Part shown: positions 7,563 to 16,491 of the stretch, in pieces | Position numbering within the stretch: position 1 is the first letter of the stretch | Layout: each line of letters starts with the position of its first letter | Assembly (NCBI GenBank): GCA_021324015.1 | Contig: JAJPJX010000127.1 | Location: forward strand, 1 to 64,000 | DNA from: Solibacteraceae bacterium | GTDB lineage: Bacteria; Acidobacteriota; Terriglobia; Bryobacterales; Bryobacteraceae | Direction of reading: 5' to 3' | Length of the DNA stretch: 64,000 nucleotides | Translations under genes and position numbers: made by a program | The notes under the pieces: model-generated | The model's input: only the letters and a program-made list of their open reading frames with translations | Databases searched by the model: none | What the model was told of the DNA's origin: nothing

Positions 7563-8563
7563 CTTAGCTCCGGCTTGTCCGACGGCTCTACTCGTTCACC
7601 CTTTTTTTCCCCAGCGATCACGCGTGGCCATTTCTGCAGGAACTCCAGCACGAAGCGGTCGCGCAGGGCGCGCACGGCGGCGGCGTCTTTTTGGGACCAG
7701 TCGTAGAAACCTTTGCCGGTTTTCACTCCCAGTTCACCGCGCGCCACCATCCGGTGGTAGAACTCCGGAGCCTTGGGCTCGTTGTTGAGGTCGCGCGCCA
7801 CGTAGTCGATGATAGCCAGGCACATGTCCAGGCCCACCATATCCTGGTGTTCGAAGATGCCGTAGACCGGCAGGCGCAGGCCGAAGCCGTTCTTGGCGGC
7901 CAGGTCCACGTCCTCCACGCTGGCGATGCCCTCGGCCACGATGTTCACGGCTTCGCGCACCAGGGCCATCTGCAACCGGTTGCCGAGTTGCCCGGGCCGG
8001 TCCTTCTTCACCACCACGGGCGTTTTGCCGCAGGCCGAAAGCAGGTCGCGCACGGCGCCGCCGGTTTCGGGCGAGGTCCTCTCGCCCAGCACGATTTCCA
8101 CCAGGGGCATCAGGTGCGGAGGATTCCAGAAATGCGTGGTCAGCACACGCTCGGGATGCCGGCAGGCGGAGGCGATGGCGGTGATGCTCAACCCGGAGGT
8201 GTTCGAAGCCAGCACGGCGTCCGGCCCGGACAACCCGTCCATGCGGGCGAACAATTCCTGCTTGAACGCCATGTCCTCGGGGGCCGATTCGATCACCAGG
8301 TCCGCCCGCGCCACGGTCTCGTCGAAAGCCGTGGAGGCTCCCAGAAGGTCCCGCGCACGGGCGGCGCGGTCCGCCGACGCGAGGCCGTTTTCCTCGAGCA
8401 GGCGGGTCTGTGCCCAGGCCTTCTCCAACCCCTGGAGAGCGTTCTCCCGGTTGCGGCTGAGAATGGTGGCGCGCACGCCTCCCAAGGCCAAAGTCAGGGC
8501 GATTCCCGGGCCCATCATCCCGGTGCCGATCACGGCGGCGTTGGCAAATCGGTCTGGTTGCAT
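7550..8563 (-). CDS. 3-hydroxyacyl-CoA dehydrogenase family protein
   Basis: A 337-residue NAD-dependent dehydrogenase. The Rossmann motif GTGMMG is at 13-18, the Glu strand VIESAPED at about 90-97, SNTSGLSI at 120-127, and the catalytic dyad appears as His144 (THFWNPPH) and Glu156 (LVEIV). The C-terminal helical domain with GNRLQMAL and a GKGFYDWS end is complete. The family includes 3-hydroxybutyryl-CoA dehydrogenase but also L-gulonate and carnitine 3-dehydrogenases. With an ACS-type carrier and a FadR regulator in the same operon, a hydroxy-acid substrate is more likely here than a fatty acyl-CoA; this is inference. Confidence 0.85.
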   Translation of the reverse strand: MQPDRFANAAVIGTGMMGPGIALTLALGGVRATILSRNRENALQGLEKAWAQTRLLEENGLASADRAARARDLLGASTAFDETVARADLVIESAPEDMAFKQELFARMDGLSGPDAVLASNTSGLSITAIASACRHPERVLTTHFWNPPHLMPLVEIVLGERTSPETGGAVRDLLSACGKTPVVVKKDRPGQLGNRLQMALVREAVNIVAEGIASVEDVDLAAKNGFGLRLPVYGIFEHQDMVGLDMCLAIIDYVARDLNNEPKAPEFYHRMVARGELGVKTGKGFYDWSQKDAAAVRALRDRFVLEFLQKWPRVIAGEKKGERVEPSDKPELRWNP

Positions 8564-8575
8564 GGAGGCTGACGG

Positions 8576-8935
8576 CTACTTGAGTTCAATCACCAGCGTG
8601 CGGTAAGGCTTCGCGCCGGCATTCACCAGCAGCGGCGCGTCTTCGCCTCTGCTGTGCCAGATGACGTCTCCGGACTTGCGCGCACGAATGGTTTTCTCGC
8701 CGGTCTGCGGATCGGTGCGCTGGTAGCGGCAGTCGTCCAGGAAGACGATCACCTGGTCGTGGGCCCGCACGCCGCGCTCGCGCGCCGCGCCGGGCGCGGA
8801 AGTCACTTCCGTGACCCGCACCCTGGCATTTTCCAGCTTGACCTGGGTGGGCAGCGCGGCCCATCCCATGGCCCACACCGCCCACAGCGTCACCAGCGAC
8901 GATCCCAGCGCCGCCGCAGCTATCGCCCGCTTCAT
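8576..8935 (-). CDS. Exported cupin-like small protein
   Basis: A 119-residue protein with an N-terminal hydrophobic signal segment (residues 3-28) followed by a single small beta-barrel that reads like a cupin: ENARVRVTEV, a VIVFLDDC strand, KSGDVIWHS and YRTLVIELK. The usual metal-binding His cluster is poor, so it may bind a ligand rather than act as a metalloenzyme. It lies between the carrier and dehydrogenase genes with gaps of 21 and 12 bp, which makes it a member of this operon. The specific function is unknown. Confidence 0.65.
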   Translation of the reverse strand: MKRAIAAAALGSSLVTLWAVWAMGWAALPTQVKLENARVRVTEVTSAPGAARERGVRAHDQVIVFLDDCRYQRTDPQTGEKTIRARKSGDVIWHSRGEDAPLLVNAGAKPYRTLVIELK

Positions 8936-8956
8936 CTTCCCCTCCGTGCGCTCGAT

Positions 8957-10219
8957 TCAGGAAGCCCGCGGTGCGTATTTCTCGCGCACCAGAAAAACGT
9001 ACGCCGCGATGCCCAGCAGCAGGAAAAACCAGATGGCCTGCATGGGCGCCTCATAGCTGCCGGTACGCTGTTTGAGCCAGCCCGTCAGGATGGGCGCGGC
9101 GATGCCCGGCAGGTTGGCGGCGCAGTTCTGGATGCCCACGATGCGCCCAATGGCTCCGCCCGGAATCAGCGTCTGCGTCAGCGCCCAGTAGTTGGCCGTC
9201 GCCAGCCCCAGGCCGGTGAGCGAGAACACGGCGAAGAACAGCGCCACCGGCACGGAACTGGAAACCGCCCCGATCACCTCCGTGGACGCTATCACAAAAC
9301 CGGCGATGGTGAACGCCTTGCGCACCTTGACCGGATTGCCCCCGCGGGCGATCATCCAATCCGCCGCCCACCCCGCGATGGCCGCCACGGCCGCCATGCC
9401 GGCGAAGCTGACGAACGTGTACAGCCCCATGGACTTCAGATTCAAGTGCCGCTGCTCGACGAAGTACTTCGGCATCCACTGCATGCAGAAATACACGAAA
9501 TACATGTAGCAGAAGGTCCCGATGATGGTGCCCCAGATCACCGGGCTGGCCATGATGTGGCCGAAGGAGACCGCCGGCCGGGCCGCCGTCTTGCCGGGTT
9601 GCGCCGCGGCGCGGTCGTCGTCGCGGATCAGGCTCATCCACGGAACCAGCCACAGCAGGCTGCCCAACCCCAGGGCTATGAACATGGTGCGCCAATTGTA
9701 GGCCGCGATCAGCCAGGCCGCCAGCAGCGTGCCGATGGCCGGGCCCAGCTTGGTGCCGGTCATGTACACGCCCACCGCCAGCCCGCGCTGCTTTTCCGCG
9801 AAGTGAAAGCGGATCCAGCGCATGGCTGCCGGGGTGAGCACCGATTCGGCCACGCCCAGCAGGAACAGCAGCCCGAAGACCTGCCAGAAGGAGACCGCCA
9901 GCGCGATGGCCGACGAGATGACGCTCCAGAACAGGAAGCCGACGGCGAAGGGATACTTCACGCCCCAGCGGTCCACCAGCCAGCCAGCCGGGATTTGCAG
10001 AAACGCGTAGGACCAGAAGAAGGCCGAGTTTAAGGTGCCCGCTCCTTGATCGGTGATGTGGAAGAACGCCTTGAAGTGTACATCCGCCAGGGCCACCGCC
10101 AGGTTCGAGCGGTACACATAAGCAATAATGGCGCCCAGGTTCAGCAGGCCGATGATGATCCAGGAGCGGAGCGCGGCGTGCTGCCCCGCGGGACTGGATA
10201 CGTGCGTAGAACTGGCCAT
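8957..10219 (-). CDS. MFS transporter, anion:cation symporter type
   Basis: A 420-residue inner-membrane carrier with 12 predicted transmembrane segments. The loop 2-3 motif appears as GWLVDRWGVKY, and the layout fits the ACS branch (hexuronate, glucarate and phthalate carriers). It is the first gene of a four-gene minus-strand operon (carrier, cupin, dehydrogenase, FadR regulator). A weak extended -10 (TGTTATGTT) lies 9 nt before the ATG. Import of a sugar acid or similar anion is the likely role; the exact substrate cannot be told. Confidence 0.85.
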   Translation of the reverse strand: MASSTHVSSPAGQHAALRSWIIIGLLNLGAIIAYVYRSNLAVALADVHFKAFFHITDQGAGTLNSAFFWSYAFLQIPAGWLVDRWGVKYPFAVGFLFWSVISSAIALAVSFWQVFGLLFLLGVAESVLTPAAMRWIRFHFAEKQRGLAVGVYMTGTKLGPAIGTLLAAWLIAAYNWRTMFIALGLGSLLWLVPWMSLIRDDDRAAAQPGKTAARPAVSFGHIMASPVIWGTIIGTFCYMYFVYFCMQWMPKYFVEQRHLNLKSMGLYTFVSFAGMAAVAAIAGWAADWMIARGGNPVKVRKAFTIAGFVIASTEVIGAVSSSVPVALFFAVFSLTGLGLATANYWALTQTLIPGGAIGRIVGIQNCAANLPGIAAPILTGWLKQRTGSYEAPMQAIWFFLLLGIAAYVFLVREKYAPRAS

Positions 10220-10312
10220 CGGTTCCTAAACATAACACAGTTCTCCACCCGCGGCCTCCCGATCCCCGGAACGCCGCCCGCGCATCCTGTTTTTCCCTGC
10301 CGCAATCTTCTC

Positions 10313-10341
10313 TTGCGTCCCCGCCGGTGTGCTGGAACAAT
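10313..10341 (+). promoter_or_regulatory. Possible glgC promoter
   Basis: TTGCGT (10313-10318) and AACAAT (10336-10341) are separated by 17 nt and lie 17 nt before the glgC ATG. The match is partial (3/6 and 4/6). Confidence 0.3.
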
Positions 10342-10358
10342 AGGGTGGGAAAGGGCCT

Positions 10359-11612
10359 ATGCGACTACGCGTGCTCGGTATCGTGCTGGCCGGCGGGAAA
10401 GGAACGCGCCTCTATCCATTGACCAAGGAGCGGGCCAAGCCGGCGGTTCCGTTCGGCGGTAAGTATCGCATCATCGATTTTGTCTTAAGCAATTTCATCA
10501 ATTCCGGGATTTACTCGATCTACGTGCTCACGCAGTTCAAAAGCCAGTCCCTGTTGCAGCACCTGGCGGAAGGGTGGCAGTTCGGCGCCTTGATGAGGAA
10601 TCAGTTCATCATCCCGGTGCCCGCGCAGATGCGCTCGGCGGGGGAAACCTGGTATCAGGGCACGGCCGACGCGATCTATCAGAATATCAATCTGGTGGAG
10701 CAGGCCAATCCTCACCTGGTGGCTATTTTCGGCGGCGACCACATCTACCGCATGAATGTCAACAGCATGGTGGAGTTTCACGCGCAGACAAGCGCGGATG
10801 TCACCGTGGCCGCCATCCCCGTGGACCGGAAATATGCCGCGGAATTCGGCGTCGTCGAAACCGCCGCCGACGGCCAGATCCTGGCTTTCCACGAAAAGCG
10901 CGCCGACGCGCCCACCATTCCCGGCGACCCCGGCCGCGTCTACGCCTCCATGGGCAATTACGTGTTCACCACCCGCATCCTCCTGGATGTGCTGGGAGCG
11001 GATGCCGCCGACGAACACAGCTCCCACGACTTCGGCCGCGACATTCTGCCGAGGATGGTGGGCCGCTCTCGCATGTACGCCTACGATTTTCAGAGCAACC
11101 GCATCCCCGGAGAAGCCGCCGCCGGCGCTGCCTACTGGCGGGATGTGGGAACCATCGACGCGTACTACGAGGCCAACATGGATCTGCGCTCGGTTTCCCC
11201 GGCCCTCAACCTCTACAACCGGGAGTGGCCGCTGCGCACCGCCAGCTACCCCGAGCCACCCGCCAAGTTCACCTTCGACGACGAGAACCGGCGCGGCCAG
11301 GCCATCGATTCCATCGTTTCCGGGGGCTGCATCCTCTCCGGCGGGGTGGTGCGCAATTCGGTGCTGGCGCGCGGCGTGCGCGTGCATGCCGGCGCCCTGG
11401 TTGAGGATTCCATCATCCTGGACAACTGCGATATCGGGCGACGGGCCAAAATCCGCCGCGCCATTCTGGACAAGAACGTGTGCGTCGCGGAAGATGCCTG
11501 CATCGGCTACGACGGCGAGCGTGACGCGCAGTTCTACCACGTCACCGAAAGCGGCATCGTGGTGGTGGAGGGCGAGCGGTCGGCGGTCGATATTTCCTCT
11601 CTGGTCATCTGA
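10359..11612 (+). CDS. glgC: Glucose-1-phosphate adenylyltransferase
   Basis: A 417-residue ADP-glucose pyrophosphorylase that makes ADP-glucose from ATP and glucose-1-phosphate for glycogen synthesis. The N-terminal nucleotidyltransferase signature LAGGKGTRLYPLT is at 10-22, followed by PFGGKYRIIDFVLSN, the catalytic GGDHIYRM, EKRA and the C-terminal left-handed beta-helix (about 300-400) with DNCDIGRRAKIR repeats. The length matches the bacterial GlgC family. The ATG at 10359 is preceded by AAAGGG. It is divergent from the MFS operon, and no other glycogen gene lies beside it. Confidence 0.95.
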   Translation: MRLRVLGIVLAGGKGTRLYPLTKERAKPAVPFGGKYRIIDFVLSNFINSGIYSIYVLTQFKSQSLLQHLAEGWQFGALMRNQFIIPVPAQMRSAGETWYQGTADAIYQNINLVEQANPHLVAIFGGDHIYRMNVNSMVEFHAQTSADVTVAAIPVDRKYAAEFGVVETAADGQILAFHEKRADAPTIPGDPGRVYASMGNYVFTTRILLDVLGADAADEHSSHDFGRDILPRMVGRSRMYAYDFQSNRIPGEAAAGAAYWRDVGTIDAYYEANMDLRSVSPALNLYNREWPLRTASYPEPPAKFTFDDENRRGQAIDSIVSGGCILSGGVVRNSVLARGVRVHAGALVEDSIILDNCDIGRRAKIRRAILDKNVCVAEDACIGYDGERDAQFYHVTESGIVVVEGERSAVDISSLVI

Positions 11613-11647
11613 TGCAGCCGCTCCGCTGAGCCCGCGCCGGATCTGGG

Positions 11648-12244
11648 ATGGAACAGCGCGTCTTTCTGTGGATCAGCCAGAACGGCTACCCGGCAATCTT
11701 CTCCCTGCTGGTACTGGGGATCGTCGGCCTGCCGGTGCCCGATGAAACTCTGCTGACCTTCACCGGCTATCTGATTTACCGCGGCCATCTGCACCCCGGA
11801 TGGGCCTTCCTGGCGGCTTTCGGCGGCAGCGCGTGCGGCATCACCGTCAGCTATACGCTGGGCCGCACCTTCGGCATCGCCCTGATTCATCGCTACGGCC
11901 GCTACCTGCACCTGGACGAGGCGCGCATCCAGCAGGCGCACAACTGGTTCGAACGTGCCGGCCGATGGGCCCTGACCTTCGGCTATTTCATTCCCGGCGT
12001 GCGCCACTTCACCGCGTATGCCGCGGGCATGTCGGACCTGGAGCCGCATTGGTTCGCCCTGTTCGCCTACAGCGGAGCTCTTGTGTGGGCCACTACCTTC
12101 CTGAGCCTGGGCTACTTCCTGGGGGAGCAATGGGAGACCGTGGTGCGACAACTGCACCGGCACGTCCTGCGCGCCACCGCGGCGGCCGCGGTGCTTATCC
12201 TGCTGTACTGGGTGTGGCGGCGCTGGAGGGGCAGGCGTAGCTGA
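11648..12244 (+). CDS. DedA family membrane protein
   Basis: A 198-residue integral membrane protein of the DedA/SNARE-associated family, implicated in lipid flipping and envelope homeostasis. The signature appears as LPVPDETLLTFTGYL near the N-terminus and GRWALTFGYFIPGVRHFTAYAAG in the middle, with the conserved Arg and Gly residues. Five to six hydrophobic segments are visible, ending in a basic tail WRRWRGRRS. It lies 35 bp after glgC on the same strand. Its last 50 bp overlap the 3' end of the convergent symporter gene. Confidence 0.9.
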   Translation: MEQRVFLWISQNGYPAIFSLLVLGIVGLPVPDETLLTFTGYLIYRGHLHPGWAFLAAFGGSACGITVSYTLGRTFGIALIHRYGRYLHLDEARIQQAHNWFERAGRWALTFGYFIPGVRHFTAYAAGMSDLEPHWFALFAYSGALVWATTFLSLGYFLGEQWETVVRQLHRHVLRATAAAAVLILLYWVWRRWRGRRS

Positions 12245-13904
12245 TGGCCAAGCCCGCGGCCACCACCACCACGCAGCCGATCACGTTGTACCAGAGGAAC
12301 GAGATGCCGGTGAAGCAGAACGCCGCGAAGATGGCCGCCTCGCCCGCCAGCATGCCCCAGAAGGCCCCGTGGCCGTTCACCTGGCGGAAGAAGAAGGCCA
12401 GCACGAACACGCCCAGCAGAGAGCCGTAAAACAGCGAGCCCAGCAGGTTCACCGCCTCGATGAGCGATCCCAGGTTCTTCCCGTAGCCGGCAAAGACCAC
12501 CGCGTACGCGCCCCAGAATGCCGTCGCCAGCCGCGAAGCCCACAGGTAATGCCGGTCGCTTCCGGACCTCTTGACGTGCCGCCGGTAAATATCCACCACC
12601 GTGACCGTGGCGAGCGAGTTGATCTCGCCCGAACTCGAAGACATCGCCGCCGCGAAGATCACCGCAATCACCAGGCCCACGATTCCGGGCGGCAGATAGT
12701 GCGTCACGAAGGAGAGGAAGATGTAGTTGGTGTCTTTAAAGCCGTTTTGACCCGTCACCCGATCCACCAGGCGGGAGCCCTGCTCGCGGGCCGCATCCAG
12801 TTCGCGCTGGGACTGCCGGAAGGCCGCCACGCTCTGCCGTTCCAGGTCCGGGTCGTGCCGGTGGCGCGCCTCCACCAGCGCGAACGCGGCCTGGCGGCGC
12901 TGCTGGTATGCCTGCCGGTAGCGCCCCAGGATGGGCTGATATTGGCCCTGGAGCGCGGGCTGCTGCAGGCGGCTGAGCTCGGCCTGCTGGAAGAGCATGG
13001 GCGGCATCTCGAACAGGTAGAACACGAAGACCATGGCGCCGATGAAGAGGATGAAGAACTGCATCGGGATTTTGGCCATGGCCGTGAACAGCAGGCTCAG
13101 CCGGCTCTGCGCGATGGACCGGCCGGTCAGGTAGCGCTGCACCTGCGACTGGTCGCAGCCGAAATAAGAGAGCGCCAGGAACATGCCGCCGATCAGGCCG
13201 CTCCAGAGGTTGTACCGGTTGTCCCAATCGAAGCTCAAATCCACCGCGTTCAGCCGCCCGGCGAAACCCGCCAGGTGCATCGCGTCCAGCGGCGAAACCT
13301 GGTCGGGCAGCAGCACGAAGATCGTGCACAGCGCCACCAGCAGCCCGAAGAAGATGATCAGCATCTGTTGCACATCGGTCCAGGTCACCGCGCGGATACC
13401 GCCCATCACCGTATACAGCACTACCGTGCAGCCCACGATGACGGTGGTAGCCGTATCATGCCAGCCCAGAATCACGGAGAGCACGATAGCCGGCGCGTAT
13501 AGCGTCAACCCCACCGCCAGGCCGCGCTGGATCAGGAAGATGGCGCTGGCCAGCGCGCGGGTCTTGGCGTCGAAGCGATTCTCCAGATATTCGTAAGCGG
13601 TGTAAACCTTGGCACGGTGAAAGATGGGCACCGCCGTGGCGCACAGCACCACCATGGCCAGCGGCAGTCCGAAATAGAACTGCACGAAGCGCATGCCATC
13701 CACGTAGGACTGGCCGGTAGTGGAGATGAACGTGACGGCGCTCGCCTGCGTGGCCATGATGGAGAGCGCCATGGCGTACCAGGGCATGCTTCGCCCCGCC
13801 AGCAGGTATTGGCTTACGGTGTTGCTGCCGCGGCTGCGATACAGGCCGTAAACAATGATGGACGTCAGAGAGCCGACCAGTACGACCCAGTCCAGCGGCC
13901 TCAT
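12195..13904 (-). CDS. Sodium/solute symporter family protein
   Basis: A 569-residue SSS-family carrier. ATG 13904 is chosen because it gives the usual N-terminus and overlaps the stop of the upstream small gene (ATGA). The core helices are clear: SQYLLAGRSMPW, ATQASAVTFISTTGQSY, TVMGGIRAVTWTDV (family signature) and AAMSSSSGEINSLATVTVVD, whose Ser residues correspond to the Na2 site region. An unusual Gln/Arg-rich, probably helical insertion occupies about 304-385 between two membrane segments. The solute is unknown; relatives carry sugars, carboxylates, vitamins or sialic acid. Confidence 0.9.
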   Translation of the reverse strand: MRPLDWVVLVGSLTSIIVYGLYRSRGSNTVSQYLLAGRSMPWYAMALSIMATQASAVTFISTTGQSYVDGMRFVQFYFGLPLAMVVLCATAVPIFHRAKVYTAYEYLENRFDAKTRALASAIFLIQRGLAVGLTLYAPAIVLSVILGWHDTATTVIVGCTVVLYTVMGGIRAVTWTDVQQMLIIFFGLLVALCTIFVLLPDQVSPLDAMHLAGFAGRLNAVDLSFDWDNRYNLWSGLIGGMFLALSYFGCDQSQVQRYLTGRSIAQSRLSLLFTAMAKIPMQFFILFIGAMVFVFYLFEMPPMLFQQAELSRLQQPALQGQYQPILGRYRQAYQQRRQAAFALVEARHRHDPDLERQSVAAFRQSQRELDAAREQGSRLVDRVTGQNGFKDTNYIFLSFVTHYLPPGIVGLVIAVIFAAAMSSSSGEINSLATVTVVDIYRRHVKRSGSDRHYLWASRLATAFWGAYAVVFAGYGKNLGSLIEAVNLLGSLFYGSLLGVFVLAFFFRQVNGHGAFWGMLAGEAAIFAAFCFTGISFLWYNVIGCVVVVAAGLAISYACPSSAATPSTAG

Positions 13905-14038
13905 GAAAAGACCCGCATGAACACGTAGAAGGCGAGAATCAGCAAGACCAGGTAGACCGCCACGGCGATGTAGACGCGCCGCCAAGCGCCCAGGAAAGGA
14001 GGCGGCTCGTCCGGAACCTCTCCTCGTTCGGCGCGCAT
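13901..14038 (-). CDS. 45-residue single-span membrane protein coupled to the symporter
   Basis: A very small protein: a soluble N-terminal part with DEPPPFLGAWRRVY, then one transmembrane helix (about 22-43, AVAVYLVLLILAFYVFMRVF). The stop overlaps the symporter ATG, so the two are translationally coupled. The arrangement recalls DUF485 partners of ActP-type acetate symporters, but the sequence is not DUF485. I start at ATG 14038; the frame stays open to 14140 without family-like residues. It is probably an accessory subunit or assembly factor of the symporter. Confidence 0.6.
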   Translation of the reverse strand: MRAERGEVPDEPPPFLGAWRRVYIAVAVYLVLLILAFYVFMRVFS

Positions 14039-14088
14039 ATCGTGGAGTGTATCACGCGGCCCTTCGGGGGCCGGCCTGTCCGGGCTCC

Positions 14089-14886
14089 TCACGCCGCCAG
14101 TTCCCCGCGCAACACCGTCACCGCCTGGCCGCCCAGGCACACGCGGCCGCCCGCCAGGCGCACCCGTACCACACCACCGCGGGCCGAGGCCTGGTAGGCC
14201 GTGAACTCGCTCTTGCCCAGACGCCGGCTCCAGAAAGGCGCCAGGCAGCAGTGCGCCGACCCGGTGACCGGGTCTTCATCGATGCCCGAGCCGGGGGCGA
14301 AGAAGCGCGAGAGGAAATCGTATTCCGGAACGTCCGATGGGCTGGTGACGATCACGCCGCGCACCGTCAGGCGGCGCAGCAGCGCGAAATCCGGCTCGAG
14401 CGCACGCAGTTCTTCCGGCGAGCCCAGTTCCACCAGGTAGTCGTACTCATTGCGTCCCACGTAGCGAGGCTCGGCGCCCAGCGCCCTGGCCAGATCGGCG
14501 GGCGCTTCGGCCGGCTCCTCGAGCTTGGCTGGAAAGTCCATCTCGATCCACGCCCCCCGGCGGTCGGCCCGCAGCAGCCCGCTGAGCGTATAAAACCGCG
14601 CCTGGGCCCCCGGCTTCAGATAGCCCTCCTCCCACAGCACGTGGGCGCTGGCCAGTGTGGCGTGCCCGCACAGCGCCACTTCCACGGACGGAGTCAACCA
14701 GCGCAGGTGATATCCGTCTTCCCGGGGCGCCAGAAATGCGGTCTCCGAGAGATTCATCTCCCGTGCCACGTCCCGCATCCACCCTTCGTCCGCCGCCTGG
14801 TCCAGCACGCACACCGCCGCCGGATTGCCGCGGAACGGACGGTCCGTGAAGGCATCCACCTGGACAATCGGAATCGCGCGCTTCAT
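14089..14886 (-). CDS. PhzF family protein
   Basis: A 265-residue protein of the PhzF/YddE isomerase family with two diaminopimelate-epimerase-like halves. QVDAFTDRPFRGNPAAV is the family N-terminus, NLSETAFL holds the catalytic Glu48, and LCGHATLASAHVLW and DEDPVTGSAHC line the active site. In PhzF itself this fold isomerises trans-2,3-dihydro-3-hydroxyanthranilate; no phenazine genes are present here, so the substrate is open. It is a single gene on the minus strand upstream of the symporter pair. Confidence 0.9.
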   Translation of the reverse strand: MKRAIPIVQVDAFTDRPFRGNPAAVCVLDQAADEGWMRDVAREMNLSETAFLAPREDGYHLRWLTPSVEVALCGHATLASAHVLWEEGYLKPGAQARFYTLSGLLRADRRGAWIEMDFPAKLEEPAEAPADLARALGAEPRYVGRNEYDYLVELGSPEELRALEPDFALLRRLTVRGVIVTSPSDVPEYDFLSRFFAPGSGIDEDPVTGSAHCCLAPFWSRRLGKSEFTAYQASARGGVVRVRLAGGRVCLGGQAVTVLRGELAA

Positions 14887-14919
14887 TTTTCTATGTTACC
14901 CGACGCGCGCGGATGGGCC

Positions 14920-16491
14920 TCACGCCTGGCGAAAGGCGAACGAATACAGTTCCGCGGCCCGCAGATGGAAGCGCAGGCACACGGGCTTGCCCGTCAGGCT
15001 GCCGGGCCCGCGCCCACCCGGCCAGGCGATGGTCTGCCGCAGCGCATCGCCACGGAACGGCTCGGACTGCTCGAAGCGCTCGATGGGGCGGCCGGCGGCG
15101 TCCGTGAGCGTAACCGCGATACTGCCGCCCGGGTGGGTGCGCGCGTTCAACTCCAGCCGGTCGCCGGAAAACACCACCGGCACCGTGGTCAGAGTGCCGC
15201 CCTCCGCGCCGGCGTCCACCGACACGAAGCGGTCCAGCTTCCACTTGGCCAGCCCGATGCTCCCGGTGTAGCGCGTGCCGCGGCCGGTGCCTTCCCGGCG
15301 ATAGAGGCACGGGGTCCCGTGCGTGTAGTTGGCGCCGCCGTAGTACAGCCAGATCTCGTCGCCCACCCGCAGCGCGCGCGATTGCGTCACGAAAATCCCG
15401 CAGTCCCACTCGCCGATCGTGCCCCGCGGCACGCACGGGGTGCGGAACGGCCGCTGCCAATTCATGAGGTCCCGGCTCACCGCCAGTTGCAGCTCGAAGG
15501 GTCCTTCCTGGTTGCCGTAGCGGGCGTTGTTGTTGATGGTGAATACCCAGGCGAAGCCCAGGGTGCAACTCTCCGACGGGTAGAAACCCATCCCGTAGAA
15601 CTCGGTGCGCATCAGCGCCGCGTCGTCCGGCCGGTCCAGAATGGGCCGCACTTCCTCGATGCGCGCCAGTGACCCGGCGTCATCTTCGAGATCCGGATAC
15701 AGCGACAGCACCGGCTGGGTCCAATTCTCGAAGTCCGTGCTGGTGATGGTGTGGAAGACGCGCCGCCGGTGCCCGCGGATCTCCATACCGATCTTAGCCA
15801 GGGCCACGTACTGCCGCCGCTGTTCGTCGAAATACCCGGTAATCACGTCCGCCCCCGGGCAGATCGGCAGCCGGCTGTACGGCGCCCAATGAATACCGTC
15901 CGCGGAAATCATGGTGTGGTATCCGCGCGCCGCCGCAGGCAGATGCCGGTAGCAGATCATTTTGTAGCGCTTGCCGGGGTCGGGGTCCTGCTCGTCGGGG
16001 ATCACGCTGGCCAGGTGGGTAGCCGCCAGAATCGCGTTGTGCCTGCCGCCGTGCAGAGCCGGGATGGTTCCCACCAGCGGCTTCTCCCAGTGGATCCCAT
16101 CGCTGCTGGTCGCGTAGAGCGTGGGGTTGTCCGAGGAAGGGCCCTCGGCGCTCGGCAGGTAGTAGTTGGGCGCCTCGCCCAGATACCACATCTTGAATCG
16201 CCGCTCGCGGCGGTCGTAGATCACGTTACCGTAGATCTCCAGGCGCCAGCCCTCCCAGGGGCGGTCGGCCTTGACCAGCGGGTTGAGCGGATGTTTTCCC
16301 GCGGGATGCAGCGTGAAAGAAATCCCGGCCGTCTCGCGCACCAGCACCCGGTCGGCGAACAACTGCGCCCGTGTGCCCACGTCGAACGGGCTGGGCGAGC
16401 GATAGGCCGTGGCGCCCGCTTCCGGCGCCGGCATGGCCGCGGGCGCGGCCCCGGCCGCCCCCAGCAGCTTCGTAAACGTGCGCCGCTTCAT
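14920..16491 (-). CDS. Twin-arginine exported GH32-like beta-propeller protein
   Basis: A 523-residue secreted protein. A Tat-type signal (MKRRTFTKLLG, then an Ala-rich stretch) ends near residue 30. The body has repeated propeller-blade strands such as RRFKMWYLGEA, YATSSDGIHWEKP, ISADGIHWAPY and SLTGKPVCLRF, as in the five-bladed GH32/GH43/DUF4185-like group common in Planctomycetes and Acidobacteria. A C-terminal beta-sandwich (about 430-523) follows. The catalytic acid residues cannot be assigned with confidence. Its ATG overlaps the stop of the cysteine hydrolase gene by 4 bp, so the two are one operon. Confidence 0.7.
   Translation of the reverse strand: MKRRTFTKLLGAAGAAPAAMPAPEAGATAYRSPSPFDVGTRAQLFADRVLVRETAGISFTLHPAGKHPLNPLVKADRPWEGWRLEIYGNVIYDRRERRFKMWYLGEAPNYYLPSAEGPSSDNPTLYATSSDGIHWEKPLVGTIPALHGGRHNAILAATHLASVIPDEQDPDPGKRYKMICYRHLPAAARGYHTMISADGIHWAPYSRLPICPGADVITGYFDEQRRQYVALAKIGMEIRGHRRRVFHTITSTDFENWTQPVLSLYPDLEDDAGSLARIEEVRPILDRPDDAALMRTEFYGMGFYPSESCTLGFAWVFTINNNARYGNQEGPFELQLAVSRDLMNWQRPFRTPCVPRGTIGEWDCGIFVTQSRALRVGDEIWLYYGGANYTHGTPCLYRREGTGRGTRYTGSIGLAKWKLDRFVSVDAGAEGGTLTTVPVVFSGDRLELNARTHPGGSIAVTLTDAAGRPIERFEQSEPFRGDALRQTIAWPGGRGPGSLTGKPVCLRFHLRAAELYSFAFRQA

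Noticed and set aside
14089-14886. PhzF as a sign of phenazine biosynthesis
   Set aside because: No phzA-E or phzG-like genes are near; PhzF-fold proteins are widespread in unrelated metabolism.
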